Positions 1 through 11,932 of a stretch of 64,000 bases of DNA are shown piece by piece (position 1 is the first letter of the stretch; each line of letters begins with the position of its first letter). The translations under genes were made by a program, and so were the position numbers. The stretch is from assembly GCA_947846985.1 (NCBI GenBank), contig CANTUZ010000007.1, positions 29,640,355 through 29,704,354 on the forward strand, read 5' to 3'. The notes under the pieces were generated by a model. The model had not been told where the DNA came from and did no database searches. It saw only the letters and a program-made list of their open reading frames with translations. This stretch comes from Fratercula arctica (Eukaryota; Chordata; Aves; Charadriiformes; Alcidae).

Positions 1-2403
1 TTCCCATCTGGCAGGTAATACAACTCTAAGTTAGATTTGTTGATTTTCTACAAGCCTGTTCTGACTCAGAACAATAATAGTGATTCTGTGACTATGTTCT
101 TCTCTTGGTATTCCCCTTTGATTTCTCATTAACACCCATTCACATGGCATGCCACAACTCTGCTGTAATGCACTGAGTAGCACCTAAGACCAGTGCCAAT
201 TCTTACTCGCTCAGTGTACATTTAAACTGCCTGTTTAGCTGCTGGCATACAACTCTCAGCATGAGGATCACTCAGGAAGGGAAGAGAGTGAATGCTGGCC
301 TTTCCAGAGGAACAAATACCTTTTTACAATTTTACTGCAGTGAACAGCAATGAACAGGTCCATGGGACATCTTTGTATCTTGTCTCATTTCAATGTTCCT
401 ACTATATATATCAATGAATATGCTCCAAGATTCTACAGATTTGCTTCTGAAGAGCTACACAATAGGAAATGTACTCTTTCTTAAATGTATTTACTTGAAA
501 TAGCACGCATACGAAACTTACAGATCTGCTTGAACAGCTTGGAAACTTCATCTATTCCAGTCCTGCAATAAATCTAGGAATATTGTCGTAATCTATTGTC
601 ATTGTTGACAACTCAGGAGACAAAACAGCATTAATTGCCTCATAAACCTCACCGATTATGGTGTCAAATGCAGACTTTCCAGCACTTAACACTTAACAAA
701 GGCTTGGTTGCCATTTTTCAGAGGTTACCCTGTTCTTCTGATGCTAACAAACTGCACCAGGGAAGAGACTCAGGCGAGTACAACCTACTGCATTGACAGC
801 GGATCTCCAGTCGTGCAAGTTACAAGAGTCAGGATGAGGACAGCAGTCTGGAACAATCAAGGATTGTTGTCCATGTGACAATACTCACATGAAGATAAAG
901 CATAATGCAATGCATTGCATATTCTACAACACCTCAGAAAATCAGCAGCTCTTCAGCCAGATCTCACTGATAAGAAACAGGCATATGGATCATCATCATC
1001 TGTATTACTATTTATAAAATGCAGCCTCAGATGAAACAGGCAGTCATTAGCTTTAAGATATTTCAGGAGATATTTCAGTAGCCAGTTAACACACATCTTG
1101 CACATGCACCACTATGTCACTTTTAGCCCCACAGTACAACCAAAGCCCAGCTTAACTAACTAGCAGAATATGCCCTGTCATATTTGGCTGTTAGGATGGA
1201 ACCCAAAATGAGAACCTTGAATATTATGCCTGTGCCTATGAAGATGCTAAGGCACAATGAAATAATATGAGTGTATCCTGAATTTATGGATATAAAAAAA
1301 AGAGGGGGAAAAAAAAAGCAAGCACAGCAAAATCTAAAAATGTTTGCCTACTTCAATTAAAAATCCATTTTAATTCACATTTAGGCTGTTTTCTTTTTTT
1401 GTGAAGAAAATGGCAAGACTTCTGATAAGATTGTGTAAGTTAGAACACCTCAATTGACTTTAAAAGGCATTTAATTCAAGAACATTAGTCTTTTTCTTTT
1501 CTGAGATCTCAATCACAAAACTTTTGTCACTTCCAAAGAATTACTTCAGTATTTGTCAACTCAGCCTAAATGTGGAAATGAAAAGGGATAATTCACAAGA
1601 CAAAATATATGGTGACAAGAAACCATACAGAAAATAGAGTCTGGTGTGAGGTTCAGCATAGCTACTGGTTAGACAGTCTGGATGGTACTAGACTGTGGAA
1701 TTGCAAGAATTACAGTATTAGAAGCAAAAGGGATCAAATTCAGAACTCCTTATCTCTCCTAGCTATTTTTAGGTATTTTGAACAACAGTTTTCCTGGTCA
1801 AGAGTCTTCATTTGAAAATAAACAATACCACTTCTGATCAATGAAATAACAAAAAAACAGCTTTAGAGAGGCACAGTGAAGGAAACTGAAATATTGTTGC
1901 ATTTCAAGTTCACGTATAGGAAATAAAATACACATACATAGTGAGACTCCTGGTAGATTCTTATTTGTTGCCATTGTTTTTCTTCACATAAAAATGCCTT
2001 GGCTGTAAACATAAACTTAAATTTAAAAAAGGAAAAGAAATAGCACATTTGCTGCTGTCTTGCATTTCGCACTGTTTTATTTATGGATTTTTTTTCCCCT
2101 CACAAGTTTAATGGAATTTTTACTGTGACTTTATAGCTGTGTGATTTATAATACATCAAACAAGTCAAATCAATCAGCAAAGGCTTAAAAATCAGCACAG
2201 GTTGATATGGCTCCTTTAAAACAAATCATTACAGCTGTTAGAACTCAAACATACATAACAAGGATTGACCACTAATGTGAGTTATTTTAAAATCTCATTT
2301 TCTTGGTAAAAAATGCTGCCCTTTGTATATAACTTTTTAACGATCTAATAAAACCATCTGCAGAAATACAACACAAAACATAGTTCTTCCTCTTAAGGCT
2401 CTT
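1..2403. other. Unique AT-rich non-coding DNA
   Basis: I see no gene here. Reading frames are short and have AT-rich chance composition. The stretch holds a 16-base perfect palindrome at 905-920 and a 25-base pure purine tract at 1294-1318 (A-rich with a central run of five G). No transposon family was recognised. It could be intron or intergenic DNA. Confidence 0.7.
1294..1318 (+). repeat. Homopurine A/G tract
   Basis: These 25 consecutive purines consist of A runs on either side of an AGAGGGGG core. It is a low-complexity tract. Its mirror-like A-G-A layout could in principle form a triplex, but the length is modest. Confidence 0.9.
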
Positions 2404-2566
2404 TAAATAGTCTATACCATTCTTTTAAAGGAAACCTACCCGTATTCTCATTGCTATGGAAAGTTAAATCTCTCTAAATACTCTATACTATTCTTTAAAT
2501 ACACTATATTATTCTTCTAAAGGAAACCTATCCATATTCTCATTGCTATGGAAAGTTAAATCAGAT
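2404..2566 (+). repeat. Nested local duplication with layout A1-B1-A2-A3-B2
   Basis: Two unit types alternate. Unit A (21 bases, TAAATA followed by a CTATA core and ending ATTCTT) occurs at 2404-2424, 2475-2495 and 2496-2516; the last two are directly tandem and differ at 2 of 21 positions. Unit B (about 50 bases, containing AAAGGAAACCTA and TTGCTATGGAAAG) occurs at 2425-2474 and 2517-2566 with only a few differences over its first 46 bases. The layout implies duplication of the whole A-B block plus a separate 21-base duplication of A. It is not a known transposon family to me and has no coding content. Confidence 0.9.
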
Positions 2567-5500
2567 TTTTAATTGGCACAGCTCTGTCATTAAGTTTTAG
2601 ACTTAGTTGTTCCTATTATGCTATAAATATAATCACATATACTACAAACATTCTTTTATAGTCAGAAAATGTCTTTTCCATTATTTAAGTATCTAAATTA
2701 TAGGCAGCACAAGGCAGTGTAACTGTGACCAAAAACCAACCTAAGCTCAGACTTTTAAGATAATGCTTAAAGAAGCCACATACTTATAAAGACCTTTAGA
2801 AGGGATATTTTAAAACTGCAGCTGATATATGCAAGACAAACAAGCTCACTGAGGCTCTTCCACGTATTTTGCAACCCCTTTCCACCAGTGGTTTCCATGC
2901 CGTGTGAAACTAGGCACCAGGCACTTTACAAACCACAAGATACTGTTCAAGTTTGGAACGAGCAGCTGCACAAAGACAGGGGGATGTTCCCGTCGTCTGT
3001 TTGAGACAGTTTTGCTGATACTTTTTGACCAGCTTCTAGAAAAGCTGGAGAATCTGCACTCTGGAAGCAGCGAGTGTTGGGCTCAATTTGGCAGAGCTGG
3101 CTAAGCCAGGAGGACTGTTCAGGAAAACAGGGCAAGCCAGTTTACTTGGGGAGGCTCTTTTATCTTACAGATAAGTAAATCTTGGCAAAAGAGAGGTATA
3201 TATACACTATATGTGGGAGACCATTAGCCAGTTTTAACAGGAAGAAAAAACAGCAGACAATTTTGTACCTGAAAGGTATGCATATAGGAGTTTACGACTG
3301 TAAGTTATATACAAGTACTGAGATTTATTATACTCACTTGTTATTAGGATCGATAGACCTATTTTTTTATATTAAAATAAACTTTTTTCTTAAGCTACAA
3401 CTACATTTTGATTGTTATTAATGTAATACAATCACCCAATAAAAACTGTCAATTTGAATAACCTACATAATCATGAATATTTTATGTATGTCCTTGGAAG
3501 AGTCCCAACCAGCTAAGGTCACCTTGAGAACTAATGGCACTATACAATAAACAGTAAAAAAACCTATTCCCAGTCCATTCAGTACAACAAAACCACTTTA
3601 CAACCCATTACAAAGAAGAAAACCAACGACATTTCCTCCAAAAGACTTCTTCCATTGTAAGCAAAACGTGAATTTGTAGCATCCAGAACTCCATTAAGCT
3701 TGATACAAAATTGCAATATATTCTTGAATTTTTCTTTTTTCCTATCAGCCCAAGGGACTTGTAAATTGGTGGTTAATGTTGTTCCCCAATTATCTGAATA
3801 GTCCGAGAATTACATCATCACCCAGACGCAGTTAACAGTAACTTACACTCAGTCTAGAACAGAGACAGGTTCTGTTGTGCCTGAGTTTGACCACTATACT
3901 CTCTACAGCTACAGCACCACCATTATAGAGACTGTGGATCTGCGGGTAGGACAGAGATCTTCTTTATAGAATTGTTTCCCATAATTACAGATAGCTTGGT
4001 TTCCTTATATTGTACTCTCTCTCATTGAATGTCCTGAAGTTGGTTTGGGTTTTGTTCATTTTTTTCCCCTGAGGAACAATGTTTTGGCAGCATCTGTGTT
4101 GATTCTTTAGTTCCTATCAGATTCTTCCTCTCTATCTTACCAAAGATGAGCATCTGCCCTGCATGTATGTTTACTTAGAGGTTTTGTTTGTTTCTGGAAA
4201 CAGAAAGTGCTAATGAATAAAAGAATGTATGTAGAAAGAGAATAGCGTACTTCTGAAATCAGTACCAGTGTGTGTGGTGGTGTCATTAGGTAATTAAAGA
4301 GAGCAGGACTTGAATTTCCTCTGAAATTCCGAAACCCCTAGATTGTCAGACACTCGCAGTGCATTGCTGCCTGACCATTTCCCTAAAATTCATGTTAACA
4401 TCATTATTTTCACTCAAGAAGAAGTCAGAAGCCATATAGACAGAAAATAATCCTCCTATTCTCACAATGTCACTAGAAACTACAAAGTACTGTAATTCAT
4501 CAGCTTAAAAAATGAGCATGAGATGAGATGATGCAATTATGGAACAGCCACCGCTTCCAACACTCAGTTCTAGTCGCTTCTTTCCAACACATAGAATTAT
4601 TCCAGCCTACTCTGATTCATCTTAGAGGAGTTTTTCCAAGATGCTATTAAATTTTGCTATTAATACACATTTTAAAATCTTCACTGGACAACGTACAAGG
4701 GTTTCTTTTGTTTTTAAGGAAGCTCTGCTCAGAAGTACTTTTAGTCCAGGTAGATGCAAAAAACCACAGAACATGCACATTTTCTCCATTTTTAAGTTTC
4801 AGCCATCATTCACTCCCTACAGTTTTAGAATGGATTTTCTTTTAAATAATTTTGCATGGGATTCCCAAAGCTGACTGTTGCAACCCCAGTCTCACTGAAA
4901 TTTATACTTTGAATTCTTTTCGAGGAATAAAATTCAGTGTGTATAACACACAGTTTAACCAATGATTTCTTAGACATTTAAGATACGAAGATAAAGAGAT
5001 AAATTATTGATGACTATAAGAAGATAAAATATGATGGGTTTCACATGAGTATTGATGGCGTCATATTTTGCCACAAAGAATTTAATCATGATTTTTGGCA
5101 TTTGGTCACATCTGAAAGAGTTGATGTAAAGGAGGGTGCACTCATGTGACTTTCAACACTAGAGCTACTAGAGATACTATTTTATTATTAGAATGATATT
5201 CTGCTTATAAGTGACAGTGAATCAGTGCCAAAATAATAACCGATTTCTTGTATTCAATTTTGAAAGATTTTTAACTCCTGTCTCATAACATGAATATACC
5301 TCCATAATACAGTGAACTCAGAGGTAACAGAAGTTTTGTAGGAATGAAGGAGACTGGGTATGCATCAATGATTTCTGGAAGCGATAATATTGCTAAAAAA
5401 ATTAGGCATCTAAGACTCTAGTACTTAAGGGCACTAAGTGATGGTCATATCTTCTGCTTGGGATCTCAGTGTATGTCTGAGTAAGAGACAAAACTGATTT

Positions 5501-7366
5501 GACTCTTCTAACATTTTATATACTTTGGTTCTGCATTCACTTGTAAAAGAGCAAGTGGATAAAACTCTCGTTATCTCTTTCTAGGAAGTTTTCACTACAT
5601 ACTTACATTGTAAGTGCCAGTGAACGAACCAAACTGATGGGAGCAAAGTGAACAGAGTGAAGGATGGATTAGCAGCCAGTTATATGAATGCAAATGAAAG
5701 TAAAGATCTCTTAAATTTACTCCACTCTAAAAAAAACCAAACCAAAACAAAAAACCAACCACCACACATTAAAAAAAAAATCCCTCTGTAATTCTAAGTA
5801 TATTGCATATCTTTTTTCTTTGCCTTTTTTCTCCCTTTTCACCTGAAATAATTTACCTTTTTAATGAAGTTGTGGGTATTAATTTACTAATTTTTAAGTG
5901 TTGCAAACAACAGGTTCTCTTTCACATTGTTTCCTAAACACTAGGGTCTGCTAAAATCCTATTATTCAGAATTTCACATTTCTTCGTAAATTCCTGATCT
6001 GTTGTAACTATTGCTGTTGTACACTCGCTCATCACTAGTGCAGAATATCCATCCTCCAATACATCTCCGTTTTTAGAGACACTTCTGGCTACTTCTGAAT
6101 CCATTAATATTCTTTATGCCTCTTCTCACCCCTAATAACCATGGTAAGGCACTGTCATGCTCACTGTTGCTCTTAGCTTTTCATTTTTAGATCATGCATC
6201 ACTGCTCAACCCCTTTGTTAAGGCATCTATGCTTTTAATGCTTTGAGTCTATTATCTTGGCAAGTATACACACAAATTGAAAAAAAATAAGCAAACATAA
6301 GAGAAGATTTATTATTACTTTGCTTTCAAACATTATCCCCAAATATTGTTCTTTTCTATGGATTTTAAGATTGGACAATAAAAGAAAAATAAGAAAGAAG
6401 AAATGTAACATAAATTCTAAATCCATGTAGCTCATTTTCTAAGAGGATTTTTTTTTTCACTTGGTGGGGTGAAGTCAGACAAACACTGAGTTAAATGACG
6501 GCTAATAATTAAGAGGCTGCTTACTCTAAGAAGACACTATTTAGAATATATAGAATTGTTTTCAAGAAATGGTGGTTAGTGTTTTCTGCTGTATTGTTAT
6601 GTTTTTTCTTGAGACACTGATGACTAAAACACAAGCAGAAAGAATCCTGTGTTTTGCTGAGGATGCTATGGGCAGGTGTGTACTTGGGCAGAGCGAATTC
6701 TACACTGAATGAGGCTTTGGTCATGCAATGCTGATTAACTCAGAACCAGACATTCTTCCTGACTTGGCTGGATAATGTAGTAGAGGTAACAAATAGAAAT
6801 AAAAATTGAAAGGATTTTGTGGCATTGGAACTAAAATATTCTGCTGTAAAGAGCCAAAAGATGAGGACTAACAGACAGAGAAAAATAGGAAAGTCTTTTT
6901 CATACTATTTCAAATCTTTTCAGACACCCATGCATCATGTAAGTGAATACACACATACGCAGGCACACATATGCTCAGATTTCCTTAAGAAAATATGAGT
7001 TAATCTTGACAGATTTAATTCTGTCAAAAATCTTCAAATATAAGCAGATTTTTTTGCTCCCTCAGAAAAATCCTAAAATTCCCTTAGGAAGATGATGCTT
7101 GTGAAGATACCAAGAAAGTTTTACACATGGCTTCCTCCCATTCAATCTCTGAAGTCCATTCCTTTCCTTGTCGTTTTTATTCCTTTAGTTCATGCTCATC
7201 ACTTTTCTTCATGGCAATCTATAATGCAGATCATGAATATTTGTCAAGTTTATCAGGCAAAGCCTACTTGGAAAGAGGTAATGTTTGGGTTTCATCAACT
7301 TGCCCTTTTATTTTGTAATTCTCTGTAATTATTTTCACATTGCATATTTTGAAAAAGTCTCACGAA
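2567..7366. other. Unique AT-rich non-coding DNA
   Basis: No gene or recognisable transposon was seen. The only low-complexity sequence of note is the A/C-rich tract at 5729-5780. Open frames are all under about 80 codons and look like chance frames in AT-rich DNA. Confidence 0.65.
5729..5780 (+). repeat. A/C-rich low-complexity tract
   Basis: This is an A-rich tract with CC interruptions, beginning with eight A and ending with ten A. It is simple sequence and is likely to vary in length between individuals. Confidence 0.9.
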
Positions 7367-7876
7367 TATAGAACCATAGAATAGTGTTGGTTGGAAGGGA
7401 CCTTTAAAGGCCATCTCGTCCAACCCCCTGCAATGAGCAGGGACATCTTCAACTAGATCAGGTTGCTCAGAGACCTGTCCAACCTGACCTTGAACACTTC
7501 CGGGGATGGGGCTTCTACCACCTCTCTGGGCCACCTGTGCCAGTGTGTCACCACCGATTGCAAAAAATTTTTTCCTTATATCTAGTCTAAATCTTACCTG
7601 ATTTAGTTTAAAATCATTACCCCTTATCCTATCACAACAGGCCCTGCTGAAAAGTCTGTCCCCATCTTTCCTGTAGGCCCCCTTTAGAGACTGGAAGGGG
7701 CTCTAAGGTCTCCCTGGAGCCTTCTCTTCTCCAGGCTGAACGCCCCCAACTCTCTCAGCCTGTCCTCACAGCAGAGGGGCTCCAGGCCTCTGAGCATTTT
7801 CTGGTCTCCTCTGGATTCACTCCAACAGGTCCATGTCTTTCCTGTGCTGAGGACCCCAGAGCTGGATGCAGTATAT
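7367..7876 (-). mobile_element. CR1 LINE 3' fragment, 5'-truncated
   Basis: CR1 is the main non-LTR retrotransposon of birds and spreads by target-primed reverse transcription. On the minus strand the copy ends in two degenerate 3'-terminal octamers (7375-7382 reads ATTCTATG and 7367-7374 reads GTTCTATA), the hallmark of CR1. The plus strand then shows the familiar antisense 3' region, including GGTTGGAAGGGACC at about 7388, CCATCTCGTCCAACC near 7412 and CTTCTCTTCTCCAGGCTGAA near 7722. The homology stops near 7876, so only about 510 bases of the 3' end of ORF2 plus the 3' UTR remain. No open frame of the element survives. Its 3' UTR differs from that of the two copies near 61-62.6 kb, so it belongs to a different CR1 subfamily. 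No target-site duplication is expected for CR1. Confidence 0.95.
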
Positions 7877-10800
7877 AACCTATCTTCTTCATAAATGCAG
7901 TCCTACTCTGGTGATTCCTATTTAGGATGCTATCACAAAGATATTTTCAAAATCCTTACTGAACATGTCAAAATTCTTAGGAAGAAGGGCTTATGTGCCT
8001 AAAATCTTCTCTGTGATAAGCTTTGTCTTGGTTATGTCCTTAAATCATGAGAGCCACAACAACATAAGCGGGTATCTTCTTTGTGCACTTTATCCTGCGA
8101 TGAAGCCAACTGGTCAGGAAGCGCAGAACATGCTGCTGCTGTGCAACGGGATAAATGGGCTTGCCTGGACTTGCCGGAGTCAGAGTGGCTGCCTGTGAGA
8201 AAACTGGTAACTCGACACAAGCAGACACTGCCAGATCATGTCATCTCAGCTGCAGTCTGCACCCTGCCCATGTTTGAGATCCTTTCAAAACAAAGGATGA
8301 GTAGGAAAAAATAAGAGTAATTGTCCTGGAGTTGCATACAGCTGTAGATCCCATAGGTCTGAATGGTGTTTAGATAAATATTCCATATTATCTCACTATG
8401 AAGACAAGGAAATGCACTTCTTTTTCTATCAGTACTCCCTTGTTTTACACTAAGTCTGTAGGCTCCTGGGTCTGTCTCAATAGGGCTCTGGTGTCCTGAT
8501 CTAAAGATGATTTACAGGTAGTGAGGATAATGTTGTAACAACAATACAACCCTCACGTTTCGTTCTTTCAGGTCCTAATGCATAATAAAACATGCTTTAT
8601 GGCTCTGATCAAAAGCTCACAGAGTTCCAGAGTAATACCCAGTGACTGCAGGTGAACTTGACATTTCAAGAATATGTCGTGTTATATTTGTCTTTCTTTG
8701 GTTAGATTAAAGAAGCAGCAACTACCAACCGGAAATACATGCATTAGTAAAACTGGGCCAAAACTGATACTTAAAATAAAATGTATTTATTGTTGTAATG
8801 TTTTAAATTCAAGCAATTAAATTATTCATGCCTATCGGAGAACTATCCCAATTTAACACCCGCAGTCTCTGTTTTCTAACACTCAGTTGACTAGTGATAG
8901 AGAAAGAAAACACTCCGTCCTGTGAAATATTCAGATACTTCAGATGCCTAATAAAAATGCAGGTATATTATCTCTGCGTTACTTATCTTGAAAGGAGGAT
9001 GATGTTGAGACAAACTGTTTAAAAATAAATCCCTTTCTGACAATCCACAAAACAATGGGAAATGTATTTATCTCCATTTGCTTTACTTACTGGCAGTAAA
9101 AACTAATAGACAACATAGTCATCAGAATTACTTTGTCACAATTCCACAGAGGTTTAGCTAATTCTTTTCAAGTCCATTTTATTAGTCAGGAAGAAAAAAT
9201 TAAGTCAAATCCTGATTTAATAAGTGGTGGATTTGAATAAATTACTCTAGTTCTGTGTTCATTGAACTTTAAATGAATTGTTCCACAAACCATTGCCAAG
9301 CAACTAGAATATATCCTTAGGAAGTTCAACAACATACTTCTATTAAATTGGTAGGGTGAACAAACAGTTTACTGGGAATTTCAGGCTTGCAAAATGAAGA
9401 TTTACAAAAGAAGAGTTTTCCTCATTAATTCTCTCAATCACCTATAAATAGAAGCTTATGCTTAATGAATTGATAGAATCGCATTAGGTTTGAAGACATT
9501 TGTATTTCTGATAATGTGTTTGCCCAGGAAGCTGATGACATTTTAAGACTGTTGAAATACTACAACCTGAGCCTGAGACAACTACAAGAATTAGAGTCAA
9601 CCTTTCTTACAAATACATACATCCTGAAAATCTCTTAAGATAACAGAGGCTTCTATCTGAAAAATTACATTTGGCAACTGAAAAAAAAGTCACAAGCTCT
9701 TTTTAGCAATGTATTAGCATGTCTCAGGTTTATTACCTTTGACCCACTGTAGCATGAACAATAGAATCACTGTGCTCTGAGAACGTCTGCATGAATCAGG
9801 ATGAAAAAACTTCCAACAGTTTTAAGGACTGAGAAAAGGGTTCTGCTGGCATAAGGGTTTTGGATTACATTTTTTTTAAGAGAAAATTTGGGAAAGTTTT
9901 CATTTTATTATGTATTTGGGAACAATCTTCCTAACTCTCTAGAGAGAAATGAGATTTAGGAGGTTTCCAGCCCTACATGTATTAAGTGATTAAAGGCAGA
10001 TTTACTGAAAGTTTTCATATTTTTGCTCACAGTTTGGATAATATGAAAATTTTATGCTAGTATAGAAGTTTTAAATCCCCATTTCCTACTGCTTTACATA
10101 CCACAAACATAGTTTCTGGGTTTGACTGCCAGGCTTGCAAGGGAGGACGTCAGGAAATAACAATCCTTTGGCTCTTTGCAGTAACAAATTCCTAAATATA
10201 GGAATAATGTGAAAATTCAAGTTGAATTGGTACTCTTAACTCTGGATTTTAAAAAGCTAAACAGTTAAAGTCATTCCACATTACTTTTTGTAACTACAGG
10301 ATTACAGAGGGGTAAAAAGTTCAAGCTCAATCCACTGGACCCACTCCACTGGGAAAATAGCCAATTTAGAGCTATTATGAGAAAATAACTTTCATTAAGC
10401 TTTCATCATTTGTAGTCTACTACATACCATCTCAGCTTTCTAAAATGTCAACATCTAAAAGTATCATCATTCTTCATTATGCTGGAGGGGAAAAAAATAG
10501 ATCAAATGGAAATGAAGAACTATCAGTTTCGGATAAGCAGAGAACGCTAAGTATAATTCCATAGCAAAACCGAGGATCTAATGCTTTAGCACTTACACTT
10601 ACTCTATTTATAATAATAGAGGCAAGAACATACTTGCATGTAAAAATTGTGTATATTTGATTGCATCTCTCTCCTGTAATCATTCATATAAACCTTATTA
10701 GACCGTCATTTTTTTCTGGTGAAGGACTGTATCATCATTTATCACACAGTACTAGCCAGGAAATGTTTATGAAAGAGCTTTGGATATCACTGTATGACAA

Positions 10801-11932
10801 ACATACCCAATCTGTAGCATTCTTTGGGCCCTGATTTACAAATGGAGATGGCTAAACCTGTGACTTCCATAAAAGTTCCATATTGTAGCTCTAATGCTCA
10901 TATAACATTCACTGAATCACTGAAAATGCCAAGGAAATGTATTAATGAAAGCCAAAAATCAATGCCTGTTTAACATACTATGAGATAAATCATAGTGGTT
11001 AAGCTGCTGATTCACAAAGATGGGAATGCTAAATGAAACAAAAGAGGAAAGGAGTAGACTACTTGGAACAGAAACAACAGCAGTGAAGTTAAGCTACTCC
11101 TGCTTGTGAGTCAGTCCTTACTGACAGCTTTCTGCACAGTCACTGACTTCAATGAAATCACTCATAGGAGCAGGGATTCACTAAATAAGGCTGAGAAAAC
11201 CCTTGTCCCTTAAAAATCTTCCAGCAACTTTTAAATGAATTCTGACAACTTTGCGCAATGCACAGGAATTTAGACAGAAGTCAATCCCCACTGTTTTACC
11301 TATTTTATTTTTTTTTAACTTTTACTTCCAAATATTCAATACATAACATTTTCCTGATTAAGGAGAATGAAACAGGACAAGAACAGAGTTTTTCTTTTCA
11401 TTCACCACTGAAATCATTCAAATCTCTCCAAAGATCTTATAGGATCTAATATTTGAGTTTATATGAAATTTTATTTAAGTATATCCGTTGAGAATTATCC
11501 AAATGCAGGATGTTTGGTTGTTACTTTACGTGATATACCTAAGCTTTAGAAATAGTCTATATTACTGTAACATAGCTCCCTGAAAAATATATCCTCTTGG
11601 AAAATTCTCAACAGGAAATCCGCTACTAAGCTTTAATGCTGTTTGATGCAAGATGACTTATTTAGGGTATTACAGATCTGTCTGTTGCAAAGATAATTTC
11701 AGATTTCAAACTTTAAGTATTCCTCAAACTCTATAACTAATACCTCTATTTAGGAAAACCTCAAGATTATGCCAATTCTATTTCTATTTTTTAAAGCCAA
11801 AGGAAATGTTTAAGTATTCACTTAGATGCCAATCACGAATCCAGGCTGATCTGTCCAGGAAATGTATTTCCTATACCTGTTGCACTTCAGTTATCCTGGA
11901 GATGTAACTCTCAGCCCATGGGTTCAGCTGTC
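7877..11932. other. Unique non-coding DNA with a GC/CpG-richer islet
   Basis: Most of this stretch is plain AT-rich sequence with nothing recognisable. The exception is about 8060-8290, where GC content and CpG count rise and several frames stay open together over about 75 codons. I could not match this islet to any protein or repeat family; it may be an untranslated exon, an old repeat or chance. Confidence 0.55.
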
